Assembly: GCA_028023455.1 (NCBI GenBank)
Contig: JAQFVV010000018.1
Location: forward strand, 10,498,771-10,562,770
Direction of reading: 5' to 3'
Length of the DNA: 64,000 bases
Source of the DNA: Epiperipatus broadwayi
Taxonomy: Eukaryota; Onychophora; Udeonychophora; Euonychophora; Peripatidae
The notes under the pieces are model-generated. The model was not told where the DNA came from, did not search any database, and saw nothing but the letters and a program-made list of their open reading frames with translations. Positions within the stretch are counted from its first letter, which is position 1. The number at the start of each line of letters is the position of its first letter. Below are positions 1 to 10,105 of the stretch, piece after piece. The translations under genes and the position numbers were made by a program.

Positions 1-590
1 AACTTCAGGTTGTTCTCTCAGATCACGGGACACCATTTATATCTGGAGAATGGGGAAGATGTATTGGAATCCTCAGCCAAATCTGTGTGAACGGGTGATG
101 TGCAAGTTGGAGAGGCTGTTTAGAACCTACATCCCAATCACACAGGAGGTTGGTTCGAAAAGTTTCAGATATACTCAATTTACATTAATTGGTCAGTCAA
201 CAAATCAACAGGTTTTTCACCTGTGAGGTTACTTTGGCAAACATGCTCCTAGGTTAATCCAGGATCTCTTGCCAGGAATGGAAGAAAATCCAATAGATAC
301 CAAAAGTGATCAAAAAACAGAATGGGAACACCCCATAGGTTTAAGGTAGGGGACCAAGTTATGATAAAGATGTCACATGTGAGTGAACCAGGGAAGTTTA
401 TATGTAAAAAATTTCTGTAATTTATATGAGGGTCCTTTCCCAATCGTAAAGTGTCAGGGGGACAATGTGTTTTGGATAGACTCTGGGCAGGAGATAAAGG
501 GGTTTTATAATGTCCAGTCACTCAAACCCATGCCGCTACACCAGGACAGTAAGGAGTGGGTTAGAACTTAGTGCTTGGATTTGAGCCATT
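1..590 (+). pseudogene. Ty3/gypsy retrotransposon, 3' end of integrase (broken)
   Basis: The left edge cuts into a degraded retrotransposon pol gene. In frame 3 near base 8-60 the translation reads SDHGTPFISGEW, the region around the second catalytic Asp of a DDE integrase core. The frame is then lost to stops and shifts. Bases 383-571 give an intact 62-aa piece with YEGPFPIVKCQGDNVFWID, which fits the C-terminal integrase region of Ty3/gypsy elements (the 'GPFKV' type chromodomain-like fold). A polypurine tract and an LTR follow directly, so this is the 3' end of the element. The gene is disrupted and cannot encode a working enzyme. The upstream part lies outside the window. Confidence 0.8.
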
Positions 591-623
591 CAAATACCTA
601 AGCTGCATTTGAAGTTTCAAATG

Positions 624-910
624 AGGGGGGGGTATTGCAACAGGGGGGTTCAAACCCTGTTTTGAAAGGGAAATTTTGTATCCATGCACAGATATATATA
701 TAATTTTTAGTATTATTTATTCGCATACTATATTCAATTTTTTTTTATATATCCAAATAAGTAGATAAAGGTTTAAAATAATCTTGAAGCATGGGGAGAG
801 AGGGTTGTGCTCTTTTATTTTCTTAAAACACAGGTATACATATTGTTGTATGTGTGGGATGAATGGATGCAATAAATATATATTTTATTTTCAAGATAGA
901 GTTTGCTACA
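624..910 (+). repeat. Polypurine tract plus 3' LTR of the Ty3/gypsy element
   Basis: A purine run with eight G's (624-632) abuts a ~278 bp segment starting TATTGCAAC (633) and ending TTTGCTACA (910). The ends are imperfect inverted repeats, with a probable TG to TA change at the start. An AATAAA at 871-876, about 35 bp before the end, fits the LTR polyadenylation signal. The boundary at 910 is inferred from this symmetry. The other LTR is not in the window, so identity between LTRs cannot be used to date the insertion. Confidence 0.6.
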
Positions 911-1405
911 TTTTATTTTATTCATGATAGAAAAGAGATGGTAAAGGAAAAAACCATACATGGAATACACTTTAACAAAGTTACTATCTAAAAAATTTTA
1001 AGAAAAGGAAAAACAAAGAGCGAAAGGAGAAAATAACTTACAGGTGTTCAGCAGAATTTTTGTGGCCTTGGCAAAGAAAAAAAGTGCTAAAAGCTTTTTT
1101 TTGCTTTGTTTCTTAAAAGGCAGACTTAGAATGACACGTGATAGAGAAACCCAAAGGGTGGAGGGGATGGAAATTCCAGGAATTTAGAACTTTCAAGAAT
1201 AAATTTAAAAATGTAAAAGCATTATTTAACTAATTATTTCAAGGAATTAATATAATTTTCATTTTGATGCAGTTGGAAGGAACATAAGGAAATCCATCAT
1301 TTGATTGCAGTATTAAATTATTACGCAAAAGACATCAGATCGGTATTATTTTCTAAAACAAATAGTGTATTTGCGACCTATGAATAAATATATTGGGGTA
1401 AAAAC

Positions 1406-1666
1406 TTAAGCATGCTGGGTTTTGATCCCATCCCATGAAGATACGTAAACTGCTACAACCAGAAATATTTGCCTACCCTTGGAGGAAGCCAGAATTGGAC
1501 TGAAGTCAACATCAAAGTTTAATACCAAGTTAGAGAACCACGCAGACTGGATACATTGGGGATCATCAGTTTCAATGGCCATAGCATCGAACAAACCGTT
1601 ATCATTACCTTTATGGATTTGTAGTTTTCCCCGAGGAAATTCCAAGTAATATGTACATTTTATCAT
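1406..1666 (-). other. Unassigned 86-aa ORF, possible exon or transposon relic
   Basis: I do not recognise this ORF. The stretch from FPRGKLQIHKG through DFSPILASSKG has ordinary amino-acid balance and clearly more G+C than its surroundings, so it looks more protein-like than most chance ORFs here. On the minus strand a possible splice donor (CCAAGG|GTAGGC) follows the SSKG codons, and an AG lies just upstream of the first Met, so it could be a single exon. It could equally be a fragment of a mobile element. No family motif is visible and no neighbouring exon was found. Confidence 0.2.
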
Positions 1667-3374
1667 ATATCTTTTATTCCAAATATTAGTGCATTTTGTG
1701 GTGATGACGTATAGAGATTTTCATATAGTGACAATTTGATCAATTCTCTTTGCCATTCAAATAATATTTCCTGTCTGAATGGATTAAATATGGTGTTCTT
1801 TTATATATTTGATTGCTTGATTTATTGATCTATGCAGCGTGTGTATATTTATGAGTTTTTTTTAATTTTATTTTCCTTTTTGAAAATATTTGAGTACAAA
1901 ATAATATTGTTCTCCTTCATGGTTTATTAATTGCATTAAATATTAAAGCTAAGATAAAACATATCTATATCTGTGTTGTTTCTTTATTTATAGAGAATGC
2001 AGAGAAATAAATTTGAATAAGTGTTATAATTTAGTTAGAGTACTGGCCGTCCCTAATTATTGCGGTCCTTAGCATATTTTCCCACGGTTTAAATACCATC
2101 CGGCCTAAATGAGCTAGCCAGTGGCCGGATTCTCCAATTATTTTTATTCTTTTTTATATATCTTTTCCAGCATAATTCTTATGTAAATAAGATTGGCGCT
2201 TGAAGTCATAAGTAATGTCCATAAATATGCTGGGTGAGAAATATGAATAAATATTACGAATTATTTTAATAAATATTATTAAAGGTCTTAGAAAAATACG
2301 GTAGGGTATATATTTGCTTCAATAATTGACCGTGTTAAAATTAGGCATGTGTGTGGATAGCTATAAATACGATATGTGAAAAAGCCGATTTCTTTACAAT
2401 AGGTAAAATTGATGTTTTCAAAACTTGTGAATACTTCAGATATTGTTTGCAGATTTTCACATACAATTTTTGGCCAACTATTAATCTGCGTTTAGACTTT
2501 AGAATATTGTTTGCTGAGATTTAAAATCTAATTGATTCTTGAGATTCAAATATTAAAAAAAACACAATCTTTAATCTATTAATTTGAATGGCATAGGAGT
2601 AAAAAGTTCATCGGAAATGAATAGTGAGAATTTGTAATGATTGATTACATTATTTTATAAATCATTTTTCTTTTGATATTAAAAATACTGAATATTTCAA
2701 TGATTTCAAATAATCAAATGCATTAGAGTACAATGCTGATATCAGAGGTTTTTTGTATTAAATGTGTTGAGCTAAAAATTATTGCTGAAAATAATCAAAA
2801 TATTTATTTTTAATATTATTAAAAAATGAAAAAAGTAAAAATGTTTTATTTTATTAATTGTGTCATGAATCAAATATATCATATGTATTAGATTCCTCAA
2901 GATGATTTTTTTTTGCACTAATGATACTAAAAATTCATTGAGAAATATAAATATAGGAGTGTCTGTTTCTAGACTAACATTTAGATATATAAAAATAGAT
3001 TAGAATCAAGTTGTCATTTCCCTTAATTTACAAACATATATATGTAAATAAATGGCATATGTTTAATTAAAAATATTTATAAAGTGATTTATTTTTGATA
3101 TCAGTTTTTTTAAAGATGGCTTGTTTTATGTAAAGATCAACTAATATTTAATTGTTTTTAACAAATGTTAAGCATATGGTAATCAAGTGAATGCTAACTT
3201 CAAAGAAATTCAATTTATAACATCATTCTGTAAAAAGAATATAAATTGTTATAATTATTCATGGATTTCCAAATAATGTCAAAAATAAATCAGATTGATC
3301 TATTGTTAAAATAGACTTTAAATTGGAGATTATGTTAAAGTCATATGACAAAAACTGAGTATTTTTTATAGATA

Positions 3375-3385
3375 TTTATTTTATT
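3375..3385 (-). promoter_or_regulatory. Candidate poly(A) signals of ANKRD46-like
   Basis: Two overlapping AATAAA hexamers on the minus strand lie about 65-75 bp past the ANKRD46-like stop codon. Position fits a 3' UTR end, but such hexamers are common by chance in sequence this AT-rich. Confidence 0.3.
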
Positions 3386-3448
3386 GATTCCAATAGCTAT
3401 CAATAGGAATAACAAAATTTATAGAAAAGCAACTTTATAAATAAAATA

Positions 3449-3791
3449 TTAAAGTTCTGTTTTATGAGTATATTCATCTTCAATTGGTATCCGTGAATCT
3501 AATAACTTTGACATGGTCATAGACTGGTAAGCAATGAACAGTGATAGACATAGGAGTATAATTAATAACACAGTCAGCTTTACTGCTCCTAAATCCAAAC
3601 AAAACTGAAACCAAAGATGTTTAAATTTTTTTTTGCTGTATGAATTCACAGAAGGCAATGATATAGTTATTCCACTTTTAAAGGAATCCTTTGGACATTC
3701 ATTGTAATTTAATTTTTTAATAAAGTTTAATGCATCTGGATTAATACCTCGCCGTAAAGCCATATCCAAGGGAGACAATCCACGATTATTT
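3449..3791 (-). CDS. ANKRD46: ANKRD46-like, coding exon 2 (C-terminal, membrane anchor)
   Basis: This is the second and last coding exon of an ankyrin repeat domain 46-like protein. It starts after the minus-strand acceptor TTTATATAG (AG at 3793-3792) and runs to TAA at 3451-3449. It adds one base to the CC left by exon 1, making a Pro codon, then reads NNRGLSPLDMALRRG, which completes an ankyrin repeat. A polar linker follows, then a hydrophobic anchor (VKLTVLLIILLCLSLFIAYQ) and a short polar tail ending HKTEL. Joined to exon 1 the protein is 211 aa, close to the ~228 aa of vertebrate ANKRD46. The same layout (N-terminal ankyrins, C-terminal single membrane segment, short tail) is known for that family. 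The open frame upstream to 3922 is intron read-through. Confidence 0.88.
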
Positions 3792-4399
3792 CTATATAAA
3801 TAAAAATGAGAGAAAAAAAAAAAAAATTGATTAGGAAATAAAAAAAATAAATGAAATGAATAAAATAAATATATTTTAATGATATACAGGATTATTAATA
3901 AAATTACTTTGAGAGATTTCATATTACTTTGGACATAACAATTACATTGACTTTATCTATCTATTATCTATATAACTGACTTCTATGTCCTCAGAGTTCC
4001 TAAGACCAGTCAGGTAGCAATAAAAAAACAGTACAGAATAAATAGACATATATTATATATAACAATATTTATTAAAAAGAATAATGATGTAAGACCATAA
4101 GAATAAACATCCAGATTATATAAGTACAATTTATCTTCAAATGAAAATATCCACTTTCCAGGAGTAAATCAAATTTGCATAAGTAGTTTTATGCCTAGAA
4201 TCATTTTAATGTATAACTCATTTTAGCAATTAAAAGTTTTTAATAATCAATAACTATTTCCTTATTAAAATATTTTTTTACAGTTCCTCATTTACACACT
4301 TTTTTAGCACAAATAATTTATACTTTTAACTACATCATCATTACTGCTATTAATTCTTCAGATGTCAGTTGGTAAATTTGTATTTATTTACACTTTCTT

Positions 4400-6530
4400 G
4401 GAAAATCTTTTATCTAACTATGAGTGCTTCTTTCATAATAACATTTATAATGTCACTACACACATAGAGCTATTCAAACATAACTGGCTACTTTTTGGAA
4501 TCAATTCTGTGTCAAATATATTTCAGACAAAAATTAATGAACTGCTTTGGACAGTAGAGAGGCTGATCCCACTTTGATGTCATATTGCTGATGGCTAATT
4601 TGGAGTATTCAGTAAAAACAAAGAGATGAAAGTTTACAAATTTTGAGTTTTAGAGTCCAGCTAAATCATGACAAATGCATATGAAAGACTACAAAATTAA
4701 AATTCCTAGGACATATCATCACAGGCCCAGGAAAAAGATCCAAGTGCATGCAGTCAAAAATGCCTCATGTCCAAGAAACAAAGAAACTTCAAATTCCAGT
4801 CTGGTAAACTATTCTAGGTGTTTTTTAAAAGCATATATTGCTCAATCTCTCTATGAACTACTTAAAAAGACACAATGCTGAAAGTAATCAACTAATCAAG
4901 AAATTGCTTTAAAGAAGATGAAGGCTCTATTGGGGTCTAAAAGCCTATTCATCCATTATGAGAACAAATCAGATGTCACTCTAATGACCGGTGAATCCAA
5001 ATATAAAATAAGGATAGTCCTATGTCATCTCACCACAGACAGTGAGAAACCAACAGCTGTCACATCTCAGACCCCATCCAACACTGAAAAAAACTAGCCA
5101 ACTGGACAAGGAAACATTAGATATTGCATATGGAGATACATTTTTTTTACAAATATATATATGGCAGATCATTCCAAATAGTCATGGACAGCAAACCATT
5201 GCTGGGGAGTCCCAGATCATCTAAGCCTCAGAATATATTGGTTAGATTTACAGCCAAGCTAAAGCTATGATTAGTTTACAGAAAAGACAGAATCACTGAA
5301 CATGCCAATGCACCATCAAGATGCCCAGATAAGACAGACCTCCCAAAAATGTCTACATAAACAATATCAATGGATTTGAATCTAAATTTTGAATAGCAAA
5401 ACCATAGCAGACTGAACTAAGGCTGTCCCAGGTTACCATCTTCTATTAAAAATGGATTGCAAAGGACTGGCCTACACAATGTCCTCAGATTCTTCATAAG
5501 AGCCTATGAAAAGCACATAAACATTTACAAATCAGGAATGCAAGATGATGAATAAAAAAGTGTTAATATGCTGCAAAAAGGTGTCTGAAGCACAGTCAAA
5601 GCCAAGTCTCTAGTTTGTGGTTATGTCTAATGACCTAGAATAAATGGCAACATGGAAAAACACATAAAGAACTGTTAAGCATTTCAGACTATAAAAAATT
5701 TCATTTAAGAAAAATTTCATTTAAGAAAAATATACCATGGAAGTGTGTTTATATCAACCATGCTGGCTGGATCTTGAAAGGGTCATATATTTTTGGTAGT
5801 GATAGATGATTACTTGCAATGGGCCAAATATAAAATAGTATATAACACAGATGCAGAGAAAACCATCATAAAGTTCAAAAAATTTTCTCCTGCTACAGAA
5901 TTCCTGAAATACTGGTATCCAATAATTAAAATTAGCTCTCAAAAATAGATATAACCAAGATAAATGAAACTACACACTTGGAATCTCTTCATCAAGCAGA
6001 ATTACTAATTGGAATGAAAATTAAAAACAATACTAACATTGTTACTATCAAACAAAGACCAGTGCAAGTCAAATCTGTATTCAAACCCAATTTGAAAATC
6101 GGAGATAGTATATATTTGAAACAATCTCAGTAGAAGATGGGGAAAGGCAATCATTATCAAATGCATGGCTGCACAAGTAGCCAAAGTTGAAATAGAAGCT
6201 AGTGTGACATTCTGTAGACACTTAAATAATCCGAGATGATGACATCATGATAAAACACAAAGTATACCTATGGTAAATGACACAGCAAAAGCTAAATTTC
6301 AAAAGAATATGAACAAAGATATTCAACCAATTGCAGAAACATAAAAAGAAAAAAAAAGAAGCCATCCAACAAACTGCAAAACTCCAATATAATGAGCTAG
6401 ATGACAATGAAACCAGTATAAGCCCAAGTAGACCAACAAGCCAAGACCTCCATCAAGACCATAATGATCCAGAAAATATTGAATCATTTTAAGGATTTCA
6501 AGCAATAAAGCCATATATTTTGAAGTGAGA
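4400..6530 (+). pseudogene. Ty3/gypsy pol fossil (RT, RNase H, integrase)
   Basis: A decayed retrotransposon polyprotein runs left to right through several frames. Around 4480-4580 the translation LLFGINSVSNIFQTKINELL matches the reverse transcriptase 'PFGI..AP..FQ..M' block; the catalytic YMDD-type motif that should follow is degraded. Around 4780-4880, SLVNYSRCF and IAQSLYELLKK match the 'GLVNYYRRF...PLYELLKK' connection. Near 5090-5200, TSQLDKETLDIAYG matches the RNase H 'QLDKEALAIVYG' block. At 5788-5870, FLVVIDDYLQWAKYKIVYNT is an integrase core with its catalytic Asp. Near 5900 a mutated IPEILVSNN block is the second Asp region. Near 6080, LKIGDSIYLKQS is the integrase C-terminal 'VGD.V' strand. 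Many stops and frameshifts make it inactive. No LTR was recognised at either end. Confidence 0.8.
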
Positions 6531-7988
6531 AGAAAAATCCTTAATGTATTTATACTGTATATACATAATAACTAAAACAGAATATTATCTTATCTCACTT
6601 ATATTAAAATATAAAGATAAGTTATAGTATTTGTGCATGCAAAAAATATAGAATTTATATAATTGTGTTAGACTTATAAAACTATGAATAAAATACAAAA
6701 CATGCAAAAACTGTACAATAAAACATTATTGCTAAAAAAATTTGTAAATAGTGATTAGGCAAACCCAATTATGATATATTCATGAAGAGATCATAGATAC
6801 TATATACAGTAAAGGAATTTTGAGCACCTCTCTAGAACAATAGGGATAATTCCAAAATACTACTCAGGATCTTGATTGCTTCTTACTAGAACAGATTAAT
6901 TTCAGACTACTGCTTTTGGAATGTCGAAGCAAGACTAGGAAAAATGATATAGATCATACTGATCTTATTTTATGTGTGCCTGATAGCCCATTATTTTTGT
7001 TGTTGTAAATACAAGTTATTTTACATATCTATTTCATTCATTCTGTAATGCATTAAGATATACTCCAGCTCATGACCAGAAGTTAAATCGGGTAATCATT
7101 TAGGAGGTGCTAAGGAACAATTACTGACATTTGGGGAAGCCACGAAATTACTACTGAAAATATCTAGCAATAAATGGAATCAATTGCATAAAGCAATATT
7201 AATATAAAACTTGTGTATTTATAATTTCCCCTCTCTTCCTTAATAGTATTAATATAAAACTTGGGTAATTTGCAAGTTTTTTTTTTTTTAAAAAATAAAG
7301 CTTAAAAATAAATAAGAAGAAAAAATACAAATTTAATTGGACAAAATAATTAAACAAATAAACAAAAAGACAAAATAATAAATGAGTTGTATAAAGTAAT
7401 TTTTTAAAAAAAATAGTTCTGACAGAATTTATTACTGCTATTTTTCAGTAAGGTTAAGCATCTGTTAGATTTTTCAAATGCTTATTATATTGGTGAGGAC
7501 TACCGAAAATTGGGTTTTTTGATATTAGACTTACTGTGATGAAAGTCAACTGAAACAATACTATATTGGCAAGATGGCATTTAAAATGACAAATGGGTTT
7601 TTATTATCTATAAAGGAACCTAAACAAAAATCGGTAATGGAGATTAGGAGTAGTTTTTTTGCAAACAAATGAAGTTGAAATAATTAAATTGTGTTTTTTC
7701 TTAATTAAAATACTACAGGTCATTTTAAAAAACTTCAGAAAATTTTAATGAAATCTGGAAAATGCTACCCCTAAATGCCAAAGTAAATTGATATTTATAT
7801 AACTAATTCATATTTTTCTTGTTTTATTAAAATTACACAAGTTTTATATTAATATTGTTAAGATAGTAGGGTAGGGGAAAAAATCTATTACTCATTCATT
7901 AAAACTATGCAAATTTTATATTAATATTACTTAGTAGAAATAAATTCGTATTTATACAATCAATTCAATTTTTTTTTCAAATTTATTA

Positions 7989-8222
7989 CTTGATAATATT
8001 TCTGTAGTGCAATTTTCAGTACACCACTATCAAAAAAGTGATCTGGGACAACTGATGAGTGCTGGTTTAGAATAAAATGTGCATGTTGGGGATAATAGAT
8101 CTTTTTCACGTCTTTGGTTTATGATTATATCCTTATATAAGATATTAAAAGTGGATAGAAACCAGTCCCTATCTTATGTGAGATGGTACTACATTACAGA
8201 AATATTATTCATTATTGGATAA
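7989..8222 (+). mobile_element. Short element with terminal inverted repeats and a hammerhead relic
   Basis: A ~230 bp segment has inverted ends sharing ATAATATTTCTGTARTG (left about 7992-8010, right about 8190-8215). Between them is a hammerhead-like core at 8052-8058. The same end sequence makes a hairpin MITE at 52341-52436. The middle part (8143-8195, with GTGGATAGAAACCAGTC) recurs at about 31850-31890. This points to a dispersed non-autonomous family. Boundaries are approximate. Confidence 0.5.
8042..8095 (+). ncRNA. Hammerhead ribozyme relic (degenerate)
   Basis: GGGACAA precedes an intact CTGATGA box (8052-8058) and the GTGCTGGTTTAGAAT stem II region. That stem is weakened, and the GAAA box reads AAAA. 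TTGGGG follows and can still pair with the 5' strand to form part of helix I. The motif is clearly related to the four motifs at 24.5-26.0 kb but lacks required core bases, so cleavage is not expected. Confidence 0.45.
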
Positions 8223-8264
8223 TCTTTAGTCTAATGAATGACTAATAAAAATTACTATTATCAA

Positions 8265-8633
8265 TTGATATGCAGTGCACTATGGCTTCTCCTTTATCGG
8301 AGTCAGGAATCTCTCAGCCATTATGCCCAGAGAAACCTGTTAGTCATTTCACCTTCCCTTTCCATTCCCCACCTAAGTTTTTCCCATATTTTTCTCTATT
8401 CTGCTCCATCCCATTTCCACATTATCTCTGTCCACTCTATGGTCATTATATCTAGATCCCCCTTATCTTTTTCCAAATCCAGCATAAAAACCAAGAACCA
8501 CTTTCTGTATAATCACTTTGTTTATATTTATTCTCTCACAATTTTATTATTTGTATCCTTTCTGCTTGTAAGCATTTACATTCAATTAATAGATGCCTGA
8601 TATTTCCCATTCCTTCTTTACATAAATTGCAGT
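8265..8633 (-). repeat. Extra copy of the LINE 3' end (tandem duplication)
   Basis: This ~370 bp segment repeats the neighbouring 8636-8985 segment at high similarity; both share, for example, TGGCTTCTCC, CCCAGAGAAACCTGTTA and TCTGCTCCATCC. On the minus strand both copies encode a Cys-rich tail of the form CNLCKEGMGNIRHLLIEC (C-x2-C-x8-H-x4-C, a zinc-binding pattern common at LINE ORF ends). The final coding and 3' UTR part of the LINE is therefore present twice, head to tail. The plus-strand ORFs in this stretch are shadows. Confidence 0.65.
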
Positions 8634-10105
8634 ATGTGATGTGATGTACTGTGGCTTCTCCTTAAACGGAGTCAGCAATCTCTCAGCAATTATACCCAGA
8701 GAAACCTGTTAGCCACTTTATTTTCCATTTCCCACTCTATGCCCATATTCTGCTCCATCCTATTTCCACAACATAATCTTTGTCAACTTTATGGCCTTTA
8801 TATCTAAATCCCTCTTATCTTTTCCCAAACCAATAATCCACTTTATGTATAATCATTTTTTCATATTTATTCTTTCATAACTTCATTATTGGTACCCTTT
8901 TTGTTTTCAAGCATTTATATTCAATTAACAGATGCCTAATATTTTCTATTCTTTCCTTGCACAATTTACAAACTAAATCAACCATATTTTTCCATTTACC
9001 TGTATATTCTCTTGTTGCTAAAGATCCTGTTCGAGCCTTAAACAATAAACTTATATTAACTCACACCTAATATTCTGTTTTTACTTTATATATATTTAAA
9101 CTCTTTTTACTCTCCATATTAGTTCTCCATCTCTCTAACTCCCTATTCTTTATTAATAAATCAATTCCTTTATCCCACTCCTTACCACTATAATACTCAA
9201 TAATCCTCCTAACACAATCACCCCATCTTTTGTACAAATATACTGATATAAATTCTTTATCCAAATCTTTTGCATACCGCATTATCTTTCTCACCCACCT
9301 TGTTGCCTACCCTTTATTCATAACCCAATTAAATACTATTTTGGCTATTCTTTTATTATCCATAAACTGCAATCTAAACATTTTCATTTTACTTTTTGCC
9401 TCTCTCATATAAAATCTTGACCATCCCATTTCTCCTTGAATTGCCTCCCTTGCTGTCCATATATCTGCATCCAATGCATGTCTTCCTACTTCCCTTTGTA
9501 CTTTTTCTAAGTAACCTAATACCCCTTTACTAACACATAATGCATCATTACCATATATTAATCTGCTACTGCAACTCCCTTCCATATAATTCTACCTACA
9601 TCATATTTATTATATGAAAACAATGTTAATTTTTTTATTAATCCCTTTCTTTTCTTTGCTTCATTTATCAATTTTTTCTCCCATTCATCCAAACAATTTT
9701 TCTGATTACTTAAAATAATTCCCAAATAACTATATCTATTCACCACACTTAACTTTATATCTCCCAATAAAAATTCTACATCTTCTCTTTCCCCAGTATT
9801 AACCATCATTATATTTGATTTTTCTTCACTGAATTTAATCCCCATCTCTTTACCCATCCTTGCACATGTGCTCAGCATAACTTCCATATCTTCTCTTCTT
9901 TCTGCACCCAAAAATATATCATCCGCAAAAAAAAAACCCTGACAAAATATATACGGTATCTCTATCCCTCTTCCCAATCTTTATATTGCTTTTTCCATTT
10001 CACTCAAATATAACAAAAACAAAATAGGTGACATAGAGCATCCTTGCCTTAATTCCCACCCCATTTTTAACTTTAACTGATTCTATATTCCCTAATTGAT
10101 ATATT

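Larger units (their letters stand above)
911..3448. other. Non-coding AT-rich stretch downstream of ANKRD46-like
   Basis: Nothing firmly coding is seen here. It holds one unassigned minus-strand ORF (1406-1666) and a short, relatively GC-rich patch around 2040-2140 that looks like a repeat remnant. The last few hundred bases should include the 3' UTR of the minus-strand ANKRD46-like gene. The rest is simple AT-rich sequence. Confidence 0.5.

Noticed and set aside
2040-2150. GC-richer patch (GGCCGTCCC, CCGGCCTAAATGAG) as a possible structured RNA
   Set aside because: Short inverted bits exist but no convincing fold or family; more likely a repeat remnant.
3792-3922. N-terminal extension of the ANKRD46 exon 2 ORF
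   Set aside because: It is intron read-through: a polypyrimidine-rich tract and an acceptor AG lie at the boundary, and the phase fits exon 1.
8238-8600. 120-aa plus-strand ORF
   Set aside because: It lies opposite the duplicated LINE tail, is unlike any family I know, and overlaps the minus-strand zinc-motif coding.
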